Below, piece after piece: positions 47,418-56,272 of a stretch of DNA of 64,000 bases. Numbering within the stretch: position 1 is the stretch's first letter; each line of letters opens with the position of its first letter. Origin of the DNA: Streptomyces sp. NP160 (GTDB lineage Bacteria; Actinomycetota; Actinomycetes; Actinomycetales; Quadrisphaeraceae); NCBI RefSeq assembly GCF_006335115.1, contig NZ_VDMJ01000005.1, positions 170,573-234,572 on the forward strand, in the 5' to 3' direction. A program made the translations under genes and the position numbers. The notes beneath the pieces were generated by a model. That model made no database searches. It was given only the letters and a program-made list of their open reading frames with translations, and was not told the DNA's origin.

Positions 47418-48497
47418 GTGCCCGCTCGACTCACCGCCGCGTCCTCGATCGCCACCTGGCTCGACCACCCGCGCGGCGGCCCGCTCCTGAGGGGCCTGCT
47501 CGCCGCCGGGGGGCAGGACGAGAGCGCCCTGGCGCCCGTCCGGCTGCTGCCCCTCGAGCGCCTCGTGGCCCTCAGCGGAGGACAGCTGCCGGCCGAGGCC
47601 GTCGCCGACCTCGTGCGTCGAGCCTCCGCTGACGACGACGCTGACGACGACGCAGACGGCGACGGCGAGGCGACCGAGCAGGGCCTCGGCGCCAGCGACG
47701 TCCCGCGCGCCCTCCCGCAGTGGCAGGAGCGGGTCAGCACCGGTCGCTTCACCGGCATGACCGTGGTGGTGACGGGCGCCGGCTCCGGCATCGGGCGCGC
47801 CACGGCGTCCCGGGTGGCCCGCGAGGGCGGGCGCGTCGTCGCGGTCGACGTGGTCGCGGAGCGCCTCGACGCGCTCGCGGCCGACCTGGGACCGCGGGCG
47901 CAGGAGGCGGGCGGCGAGGTGGTGGTCGTCACCGCCGACATCACCGACCCCGACGGCGTCGCCCGGATCCTCGAGGCAGCGGGCAGCGACGTGGCGGGCC
48001 TGGCCAACGTCGCGGGCGTCATGGACGACATGACGCCCGTCCACGAGGTCACCGACGCCGTCTGGGAGCGCGTCATGCGCATCAACGTCGACGGGATGAT
48101 GCGGCTCACCCGGGCCGTGGTGCCGCTGATGCTCGCCCGCGGAGGGGGCTCGGTGGTCAACGTCGCGTCCGAGGCGGGGCTGCGGGGCTCGGCGGCGGGC
48201 GCCGCCTACACGACCTCCAAGCACGCCGTCGTGGGCCTGACGAAGAGCTCGGCGGTCATGTACGGCCGCCTGGGCGTCCGCGTCAACGCGGTGGCGCCCG
48301 GGCCCGTCATCACGGGGATCGAGGCGCGCTTCGCCTCCGAGCTCGGCGCCGAGCGCATCGGCGGCCTGCTGGCCACCATCCCGGACCCGGTGCAGCCGGA
48401 GCAGCTGGCGGCCTCCATCACGTTCCTGCTGTCCGACGACGGCGTCAACGTCAGCGGCACGGTCCTCGCCTCCGACGGCGGGTGGTCCGCGCAGTGA
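47418..48497 (+). CDS. Short-chain dehydrogenase/reductase with 110-residue N-terminal extension
   Basis: 359 residues. Residues 115-359 are a classical SDR: cofactor motif VVVTGAGSGIGRATASRVAR, NVAGVMD for NNAG, catalytic Ser in VVNVASEAGLRG and YTTSK (Tyr, Lys), and the C-terminal SGTVLASDGGWS. Residues 1-70 form an extra helical domain (SSIATWLDHPRGGPLLRGLL, then LLPLERLVALSGGQLPAEAV), joined by an acidic linker of repeated DDDAD. The extra domain vaguely recalls small domains at the C-termini of some actinobacterial glycosidases; I cannot name it. GGAGG precedes the GTG. The upstream promoter and palindrome make it the likely target of the TetR-type regulator. Confidence 0.88.
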   Translation: MPARLTAASSIATWLDHPRGGPLLRGLLAAGGQDESALAPVRLLPLERLVALSGGQLPAEAVADLVRRASADDDADDDADGDGEATEQGLGASDVPRALPQWQERVSTGRFTGMTVVVTGAGSGIGRATASRVAREGGRVVAVDVVAERLDALAADLGPRAQEAGGEVVVVTADITDPDGVARILEAAGSDVAGLANVAGVMDDMTPVHEVTDAVWERVMRINVDGMMRLTRAVVPLMLARGGGSVVNVASEAGLRGSAAGAAYTTSKHAVVGLTKSSAVMYGRLGVRVNAVAPGPVITGIEARFASELGAERIGGLLATIPDPVQPEQLAASITFLLSDDGVNVSGTVLASDGGWSAQ

Positions 48498-48521
48498 CGC
48501 CCGGCGGGCGCTCGCGCGGCC

Positions 48522-48527
48522 TACTGT
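48522..48527 (+). promoter_or_regulatory. -10 box TACTGT for tRNA-Thr
   Basis: TACTGT lies 29 nt before the mature tRNA, leaving room for a short 5' leader. No clear -35 is seen. Confidence 0.45.
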
Positions 48528-48556
48528 GGGGGTGACGCGCCCGGCAGGGCGCGCCG

Positions 48557-48632
48557 GCCAGCATGGCGCAACTGGTAGCGCACTCGTCTTGTAAACGAGG
48601 GGTTGCGGGTTCGAGTCCCGCTGCTGGCCCCA
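48557..48632 (+). tRNA. tRNA-Thr (anticodon TGT)
   Basis: 76 nt with acceptor stem GCCAGCA/TGCTGGC and anticodon stem-loop CTCGT-CTTGTAA-ACGAG (anticodon TGT at 48590-48592). It has T-loop TTCGAGT and an encoded CCA. Confidence 0.95.
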
Positions 48633-48714
48633 CCCGCCCGCGGCAGCGGGTGGCGCGCGGCGGTGCCGTGCCCGAGGGTGGCCCCCAGACGCCGTCGTCC
48701 CGAGGGGAGCACCC

Positions 48715-49038
48715 GTGATCTTCATCGCCGTCAAGTGGCGCATCAAGCCCGAGCACGCCGACACCTGGCTGGACGAGGTCGCCGACTTCACCGAGGCCAC
48801 CCGCGCCGAGCCCGGCAACCTCTTCTTCGACTGGTCGCGCAGCGTCGACGACCCCACCGAGTACGTGCTCCTCGAGGCGTTCACCGACGACGGCGCCGGC
48901 CCCCACGTCAGCAGCGACCACTTCAGGCACGCGATGAGCACCCTCGGCGACAAGGTGGCCGAGCGCCCGCAGATCGTGAACTTCCAGCTCCCGCAGGACG
49001 ACTGGTCGCGCCTGGGCGAGCTCCAGCTGGACGACTGA
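48715..49038 (+). CDS. Antibiotic-biosynthesis-monooxygenase (ABM) fold protein, putative quinol monooxygenase
   Basis: A 107-residue dimeric alpha+beta-barrel domain. It carries IFIAVKWRIKPEHADTWLDE, EPGNLFFDWSRSVDDPTEYV, LLEAFTDDGAGPHVSSDHFR and a short C-terminal tail. ABM proteins are cofactor-free monooxygenases or sugar-metabolism partners. In actinobacteria they often precede SDR genes, and here its stop overlaps the next ATG by one base (TGATG). GTG 48715 has GGGGAG upstream. The substrate is unknown. Confidence 0.85.
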   Translation: MIFIAVKWRIKPEHADTWLDEVADFTEATRAEPGNLFFDWSRSVDDPTEYVLLEAFTDDGAGPHVSSDHFRHAMSTLGDKVAERPQIVNFQLPQDDWSRLGELQLDD

Positions 49039-49832
49039 TGGCGACCCCCGGGTCCGCGTCGACCGAGCTGACCGACGACGACGTCGACCTCAGCTTCCGC
49101 CTCGACGGCAGGACGGCGCTGGTCACCGGTGCGGTCTCCGGCATCGGCTCGGCGATCGCGGGCGTCTTCGCCGACCGCGGAGCGCGCGTCGTCGTCGTCG
49201 ACCTCGACGAGGCCGCCGCGAGGCGGCGCGCCGACGAGCTCGGCGGCGAGGCCCTCGGGCTGGGGTGCGACGTGTCCGACGCCGCCAGCGTCGAGGCCGC
49301 CGTGGCCGCGGCGGTGGAGGCCACCGGCGGGATCAACGTCCTGGTCAACTGCGCCGGCATCGTCGACCTCGCCCCCGCGGAGGACCTGTCCGCCCGCGCC
49401 TGGGACCGCACCATCGCCGTCAACCTCACCGGCACGTTCCTCGTGAGCCAGGCGGTGGGCCGCCGCATGCTCGAGGCGGGCCGCGGCAAGGTCATCTCCA
49501 TGGCCAGCCAGGCCGCCAGCGTCGGGCTGCTGGAGCACGCCGCCTACTGCGCCTCCAAGGCCGGCGTCGTCGGGCTGACCCGCGTGCTGGCCGCGGAGTG
49601 GGCCGGTCGCGGGGTCACCGCCAACTGCATCTCCCCGACGGTGGTGCTCACCGAGCTCGGCAAGAAGGCCTGGGCGGGGGATAAGGGCGAGGCCGCCAAG
49701 CGGGAGATCCCCGTCGGGCGCTTCGCGCTGCCGCGCGAGGTGGCGGGCGCGGCCCTGTTCCTGGCCAGCGGCGCCTCGGACATGGTCAACGGCGCCGACC
49801 TCGTCGTCGACGGCGGCTACACCGTCCGCTGA
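49038..49832 (+). CDS. Short-chain dehydrogenase/reductase (GolD/D-threitol dehydrogenase-like)
   Basis: 264 residues. Cofactor motif ALVTGAVSGIGSAIAGVFAD, VVVVDLDEAAARR (acidic residue favouring NAD), NCAGIVD, catalytic ISMASQAASVGLLEHAAYCA with Tyr and SKAGVVG with Lys, and C-terminal NGADLVVDGGYTV. The pattern resembles GolD and other polyol dehydrogenases. It is coupled to the ABM gene and followed closely by a ribokinase-type gene, suggesting polyol or pentitol oxidation followed by phosphorylation, which is inference. Confidence 0.9.
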   Translation: MATPGSASTELTDDDVDLSFRLDGRTALVTGAVSGIGSAIAGVFADRGARVVVVDLDEAAARRRADELGGEALGLGCDVSDAASVEAAVAAAVEATGGINVLVNCAGIVDLAPAEDLSARAWDRTIAVNLTGTFLVSQAVGRRMLEAGRGKVISMASQAASVGLLEHAAYCASKAGVVGLTRVLAAEWAGRGVTANCISPTVVLTELGKKAWAGDKGEAAKREIPVGRFALPREVAGAALFLASGASDMVNGADLVVDGGYTVR

Positions 49833-49852
49833 GGCCGACCGGGGCAGCCGCC

Positions 49853-49858
49853 TACGCT
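49853..49858 (+). promoter_or_regulatory. -10 box TACGCT of the ribokinase gene (leaderless start)
   Basis: TACGCT ends 7 nt before GTG 49866 with no intervening ribosome site. Confidence 0.55.
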
Positions 49859-49865
49859 CGCCGTC

Positions 49866-50723
49866 GTGAGCACCTCCACGCGCGGGAACGCAGGCCGGGT
49901 CGTCGTGCTCGGGTCGGTCAACCTCGACCTCCACCTGCAGGTGGAGCGGCACCCGCGCGGCGGGGAGACGCTCCTCGCGGCGGACCTCGAACGGCGCTTC
50001 GGCGGCAAGGGCGGCAACCAGGCGGTGGCTGCCGCGCACGCCGGCGCCACCACCTCGGTGGTCGGGGCCGTCGGGGACGACGAGCCGGGCCGGGAGTACC
50101 GCAGGCGCCTGGGGGCGTTCGGCGTCGACGCCGGCGCCCTGCGCGAGGTGCCGGGGGCACCCACCGGCACGGCCGTGATCTGCGTCGACGCCGACGGCGA
50201 GAACACCATCGTCGTCGCCCCCGGCGCCAACCACCGCGTGAGCACCGAGGACCTGGTCGCGCTGGACGGGCTCACCGAGCGCGACGTGCTGCTGGCCCAG
50301 CTGGAGCTCCCCCTCGACGTCGTCGCCGAGGGGGTGAGGCGCGCTGCGGCCGCGGGGGCGCGCGTGGTGCTCAACCTCGCGCCGTTCGCGGTGCTGGAGC
50401 CGGGCGTGCTGGAGCTGGCCGACCCCGTCGTCGTCAACGAGCACGAGGCCGAGCAGCTGCGCGCCGCGGGCGCCGAGCCGCCCTCGCTGCTGGTGACGCT
50501 CGGCGCCGCCGGCTCGCGCTGGGACGGGCTCGAGGTGCCCGGGCAGCGCGTCGAGCACGTCGTGGACACCACCGGCGCCGGTGACTCCTTCTGCGGCGTG
50601 CTCGCCGCTCGCCTGGCGGCCGGCGACGACCGCCGCGCCGCGGTGGAGGCGGCGACGACCGCCGCTGCCCTCACGGTGCAGCACGAGGGCGCTCAGCCCG
50701 CGGCGCCGGGGGCTGCTGGCTAG
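49866..50723 (+). CDS. rbsK: Ribokinase (PfkB family)
   Basis: 285 residues. PfkB signature 1 region GGKGGNQAVAAAHAGA follows the N-terminal VVVLGSVNLDLHLQVERHPR; signature 2 is VDTTGAGDSFCGVLAARLAA with the catalytic Asp. VVNEHEAEQL and LLVTLGAAGSRW are typical of ribokinase. The chain is about 20 residues shorter than E. coli RbsK. It phosphorylates ribose or a related pentose at O5. It has its own probable leaderless promoter despite following the SDR by 33 nt, and its stop codon is part of the next gene's -10 box. Confidence 0.9.
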   Translation: MSTSTRGNAGRVVVLGSVNLDLHLQVERHPRGGETLLAADLERRFGGKGGNQAVAAAHAGATTSVVGAVGDDEPGREYRRRLGAFGVDAGALREVPGAPTGTAVICVDADGENTIVVAPGANHRVSTEDLVALDGLTERDVLLAQLELPLDVVAEGVRRAAAAGARVVLNLAPFAVLEPGVLELADPVVVNEHEAEQLRAAGAEPPSLLVTLGAAGSRWDGLEVPGQRVEHVVDTTGAGDSFCGVLAARLAAGDDRRAAVEAATTAAALTVQHEGAQPAAPGAAG

Positions 50724-50726
50724 GCT
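50721..50726 (+). promoter_or_regulatory. -10 box TAGGCT of aspA, overlapping the rbsK stop codon
   Basis: TAGGCT ends 7 nt before GTG 50734. Its first three bases are the TAG stop of the ribokinase gene. Confidence 0.6.
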
Positions 50727-50733
50727 CGCCGCC

Positions 50734-52188
50734 GTGTCGACGCAGACGACCGGTCAGAGCACCACGGGCGCGACCCGCCTCGAGCACGACCTGCTGGGAG
50801 ACCGAGAGGTCGACGCCGACGCCTACTACGGCGTCCACACGCTGAGGGCGCTGGAGAACTTCCCGATCTCGGGCAGCCCCATCAGCACGCACCCCGACCT
50901 CGTGGTGGCGCTGGCGTGCGTCAAGCAGGCCGCCGCCCGGGCCAACGCCGAGCTCGGGCTGCTGACCCCGGAGGTGGCCGGTGCCATCGAGGCCGCCTGC
51001 GAGGAGGTGCGCGCCGGCGAGCTGCACGACCAGTTCGTCGTGGACGTCATCCAGGGCGGCGCCGGGACCTCGAGCAACATGAACGCCAACGAGGTCATCG
51101 CCAACCGGGCCATCGAGCTGCTCGGCGGCACCAAGGGCGACTACTCCGTCGTCCACCCCCTCGACCAGGTCAACCGCAGCCAGTCCACCAACGACGTCTA
51201 CCCGACCGCGGTGAAGGTGGCGATGCACTTCGCCATCGACAGGCTCCACACCGCCATGAAGAGCCTGTCGCAGGCCTTCGCCGTGAAGGCCGACGAGTTC
51301 GCCGACGTCCTCAAGATGGGCCGCACCCAGCTGCAGGACGCCGTGCCCATGACGCTCGGGCAGGAGTTCGCCACCTACTCGGTCATGGTCGCCGAGGACG
51401 CCGACCGCCTCGCCGAGGCCGCTGCGCTCATCCGCGAGATCAACCTCGGCGGGACGGCCATCGGCACCGGCCTCAACGCCCCCGGCCGGTACACGGAGCT
51501 CGCCGTCGCGGCGCTGCGGGAGCTCAGCGGCGTGCGAGTGGTCAGCGCGACCGACCTCGTGGAGGCCACGCAGGACGTCGGCTCCTTCGTGCAGCTGTCC
51601 GGCGTCCTCAAGCGCACCGCGGTCAAGCTCTCGAAGATCTGCAACGACCTGCGGCTGCTCTCCTCCGGGCCGCGCAGCGGCTTCTCCGAGATCAACCTGC
51701 CGCCCGTCCAGGCCGGCTCGTCGATCATGCCGGGCAAGGTGAACCCCGTGATCCCCGAGGTGGTCAACCAGGTGGCCTTCGAGGTGGTCGGCAACGACGT
51801 GTCCATCACGCTGGCGGCCGAGGGCGGTCAGCTGCAGCTCAACGCCTTCGAGCCGATCATCGCCCACAACCTCTTCGAGTCCGTGACGCACCTGACGGCC
51901 GCCTGCCGGGTGCTGGAGTCCAAGTGCGTGGTGGGCATCACCGCCAACACCGAGCACCTGCGCGGTGTGGTGGAGCGCTCGATCGGCATCGTCACGGCCC
52001 TCAACCCCCACATCGGGTACGCGGCGGCCACGGACGTGGCCGCCGCGGCGCTGGCCACCGGGCGCAGCGTGACGGAGCTGGTGGTGGAGCGGGGCCTCAT
52101 GACGCCCGAGCAGGTGGACGCGGTGATGCGGCCCGAGGTGCTCATCCCCACGCTGCAGCGCCGCGCCGCCACCGTGCGCGACGTCTGA
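50734..52188 (+). CDS. aspA: Aspartate ammonia-lyase
   Basis: A 484-residue fumarase/aspartase-superfamily enzyme. It has TRLEHDLLGDREVDADAYYG at the start, VVDVIQGGAGTSSNMNANEV, STNDVYPTAVK and the superfamily signature GSSIMPGKVNPVIPEVVNQV, whose loop supplies the catalytic Ser. GRTQLQDAVPMTLGQEF and NRSQSTNDVYPTA favour aspartase over class II fumarase. It deaminates L-aspartate to fumarate. The start at GTG 50734 is set by homology and the adjacent -10 box; the open frame upstream has no similarity. Confidence 0.93.
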   Translation: MSTQTTGQSTTGATRLEHDLLGDREVDADAYYGVHTLRALENFPISGSPISTHPDLVVALACVKQAAARANAELGLLTPEVAGAIEAACEEVRAGELHDQFVVDVIQGGAGTSSNMNANEVIANRAIELLGGTKGDYSVVHPLDQVNRSQSTNDVYPTAVKVAMHFAIDRLHTAMKSLSQAFAVKADEFADVLKMGRTQLQDAVPMTLGQEFATYSVMVAEDADRLAEAAALIREINLGGTAIGTGLNAPGRYTELAVAALRELSGVRVVSATDLVEATQDVGSFVQLSGVLKRTAVKLSKICNDLRLLSSGPRSGFSEINLPPVQAGSSIMPGKVNPVIPEVVNQVAFEVVGNDVSITLAAEGGQLQLNAFEPIIAHNLFESVTHLTAACRVLESKCVVGITANTEHLRGVVERSIGIVTALNPHIGYAAATDVAAAALATGRSVTELVVERGLMTPEQVDAVMRPEVLIPTLQRRAATVRDV

Positions 52189-52271
52189 GGCACCCCGGAC
52201 GGTGACCTACCACCTGGTCGGTCCATGCTGGTGCCGACCCTGAACACCGCTGACGAGCAGGAGCTTCGACG

Positions 52272-53276
52272 ATGACGCGACCGATCACGCTGTTCACCGG
52301 CCAGTGGGCCGACCTGCCCTTCACCGAGGTGGCCCGGCTCGCGGGCGAGTGGGGCTTCGACGGCCTGGAGATCGCCTGCTGGGGCGACCACCTCGACCCC
52401 TACCGCGTGGTGGAGGAGGACGGCTACCTCGAGGAGAAGCAGCGCGTCCTCGCCGAGAACGGCCTGCAGGTCTTCGCCATCTCCAACCACCTCACCGGCC
52501 AGGCCGTCTGCGACGACCCGATCGACGAGCGCCACGAGGACATGCTGTCCCCGCGGGTGTGGGGCGACGGCGACCCCGAGGGCGTGCGCCAGCGCGCCGC
52601 CGACGCGCTCAAGATGACGGCGCGCGCCGCCGCCAAGATGGGCGTGAAGACCGTCACCGGCTTCACGGGCTCCTCGATCTGGAAGTGCGTGGCGATGTTC
52701 CCGCCGCCGCCCGCGGGCATGATCGAGCGCGGCTACGAGGACTTCGCCCGCCGCTGGAACCCCATCATCGACGTCTTCGACGAGGTCGGCGTGCGCTTCG
52801 CCCTCGAGGTCCACCCCAGCGAGATCGCCTACGACTACTGGACCGCCAAGAAGACCCTCGAGGTGCTCGACAGGCCCGGGTTCGGGCTGAACTTCGACCC
52901 GTCGCACTTCATCTGGCAGGACCTCGACCCGGTGATGTTCCTGCAGGACTTCGCCGAGAAGATCTACCACGTCCACGTCAAGGAGTCGGTGCGCCACCTC
53001 GACGGCCGCAACGGCCGGCTCGGGTCCCACCTGCCCTGGGCGGACCGGCGCCGCGGCTGGGACTTCGTCACCGCCGGCCACGGGCACGTCGACTGGGAGC
53101 CGATCTTCCGCACCCTCAACGCCATCGGCTACGAGGGCCCCACGAGCGTAGAGTGGGAGGACGCCGGCATGGACCGCCTCGTCGGCGCCCCGCAGGCGCT
53201 GGCGATGGTCAAGGAGCTGGCGAAGATCTCCCCGCCGGCCGCCGCCTTCGACGCCGCCTTCTCCACGAAGCGCTGA
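52272..53276 (+). CDS. Sugar phosphate isomerase/epimerase (xylose-isomerase-like TIM barrel)
   Basis: 334 residues. It carries the AP-endonuclease-2/xylose-isomerase barrel pattern: GEWGFDGLEIACWGDHLDPY, VTGFTGSSIWKCVAMFPPPP, metal ligands in FALEVHPSEIAYD (Glu), LNFDPSHFIWQ (Asp/His), VHVKES (His), and SVEWEDAGMDRL (Glu). CAGGAG precedes the ATG. The substrate could be a keto-sugar or inositol derivative. The 83-nt upstream gap contains ACCACCTGGT (52209-52218), a weak dyad only. It closes the carbohydrate island and is followed by a hairpin. Confidence 0.88.
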   Translation: MTRPITLFTGQWADLPFTEVARLAGEWGFDGLEIACWGDHLDPYRVVEEDGYLEEKQRVLAENGLQVFAISNHLTGQAVCDDPIDERHEDMLSPRVWGDGDPEGVRQRAADALKMTARAAAKMGVKTVTGFTGSSIWKCVAMFPPPPAGMIERGYEDFARRWNPIIDVFDEVGVRFALEVHPSEIAYDYWTAKKTLEVLDRPGFGLNFDPSHFIWQDLDPVMFLQDFAEKIYHVHVKESVRHLDGRNGRLGSHLPWADRRRGWDFVTAGHGHVDWEPIFRTLNAIGYEGPTSVEWEDAGMDRLVGAPQALAMVKELAKISPPAAAFDAAFSTKR

Positions 53277-53294
53277 CGCAGCAGCCCCTCCACC

Positions 53295-53330
53295 GCCCCT
53301 GACCCCGCGTCCAGCGCGCGGGAGTCAGGG
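53295..53330. terminator. Hairpin between the isomerase and GNAT genes
   Basis: CCCCTGAC-CCCGCG pairs with CGCGGG-A-GTCAGGGG (14 bp with one bulge). It sits between converging genes and overlaps the last codons of the GNAT gene. It can act in both directions. Confidence 0.6.
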
Positions 53331-53690
53331 GCGGCGCTGCACCACCACGTCGTCGAACTCCGGGTGCGCCGCCACCCACCGGCTCACGAAGGGACAGATC
53401 GCCGCCGCGCGCCGACCCTCCGCGCGGGTCTGCTCCAGCGCGTGCCGGACCACGGCGCTGGCAAGGCCCCGGCCGCTGAAGGCCTGGCCGATCTCGGTGT
53501 GCACGAAGACGCGGCGCCCCTCGGACTCGAAGTACTCGGTGAAGCCCGCGCGGCGGCCCCCCACGTGCACCTCGAAGCGCCGCTTCTCGGGGACGTGGAG
53601 CACCACCTGGCGGGGCTCCGGCAGCGCGGGCGCAGGCGGTGCCGGGGGCACCGGTGCGAGCGTCACGGCGGGAGGGTCGACGACGGCCAT
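53325..53690 (-). CDS. GNAT-like N-acetyltransferase (Acetyltransf_CG type)
   Basis: About 121 residues. After a Pro/Ala-rich N-terminus the compact domain reads FEVHVGGRRAGFTEYFESEG, VFVHTEIGQAFSGRGLASAV and ICPFVSRWVAAHPEFDDVVV, matching the small GCN5-related YjdJ/GTLF3B-like family. The acetyl-CoA loop is FSGRGLAS. ATG 53690 is chosen as the last start before the domain that leaves a short N-terminus; starts up to 53807 are open but have no homology. The substrate is unknown. Confidence 0.85.
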   Translation of the reverse strand: MAVVDPPAVTLAPVPPAPPAPALPEPRQVVLHVPEKRRFEVHVGGRRAGFTEYFESEGRRVFVHTEIGQAFSGRGLASAVVRHALEQTRAEGRRAAAICPFVSRWVAAHPEFDDVVVQRRP

Positions 53691-53768
53691 GGAGCATGGT
53701 CGCAACGCCCGGCGGCGCCGGACGGCGTGAAACGCACTCGTCACACGGCGGTCCCGTCGTCGGCCGCC

Positions 53769-53774
53769 TAGCGT
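53769..53774 (+). promoter_or_regulatory. -10 box TAGCGT of the gene at 53782 (leaderless start)
   Basis: TAGCGT ends 7 nt before ATG 53782. A G-rich spacer occupies the gap but no usable ribosome site spacing exists. Confidence 0.55.
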
Positions 53775-53781
53775 CGGCGGC

Positions 53782-54147
53782 ATGGCACCCGGAGCGGGCG
53801 ACCGCACCCCGCTCGTGACCCCCGACGGGCGCTACCTCGTGGTGCGAGGGCGCCTGTGGCGGGCCTCCGACCCGCGCCTGGACCCCGACCGGCGCGAGGG
53901 CCTCGTGGCCGAGCTGATGGCGGCGCGCCGCGCCAAGGGAGCCGCCCTGCGCTCCGGGGACGACCACGCCCGCGGCGCCGCCCGGGCGCGGGTGCAGGCG
54001 GCCAAGGAGGCCCTGGGGGAGCGCGGCCCCGTGTGGTGGGACGACGGCGCGCCCGACCTCACGCGCCACCTCGCGCGCACGACCCCCTACGCGGCCTGGT
54101 ACGCCGAGCAGGAGGACGGCGGCGCCGGCGGCGCGCCGGAGGCCTGA
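53782..54147 (+). CDS. Conserved hypothetical protein (121 residues)
   Basis: It opens with LVTPDGRYLVVRGRLWRASD and continues with DPDRREGLVAELMAARRAKG, then VWWDDGAPDLTRHLARTTPY, a pattern I recognise from conserved unnamed proteobacterial and actinobacterial proteins. It is rich in Arg and Ala and soluble, with no catalytic motif visible. It converges on the aldo/keto reductase with an 8-nt gap. Confidence 0.75.
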   Translation: MAPGAGDRTPLVTPDGRYLVVRGRLWRASDPRLDPDRREGLVAELMAARRAKGAALRSGDDHARGAARARVQAAKEALGERGPVWWDDGAPDLTRHLARTTPYAAWYAEQEDGGAGGAPEA

Positions 54148-56269
<2,122 letters not shown>

Positions 56270-56272
56270 CCG

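Noticed and set aside
45615..50684. 1689-codon open frame on the minus strand
   Set aside because: Only its last 367 codons (46718-45615) show a real protein (MocA family). The rest is antisense to tetR, two SDR genes, an ABM gene and rbsK, and crosses a tRNA gene.
52209..52218. ACCACCTGGT as a GntR-type operator before the isomerase gene
   Set aside because: Only 8 of 10 bases are symmetric and no GntR gene is nearby; such dyads are frequent by chance.
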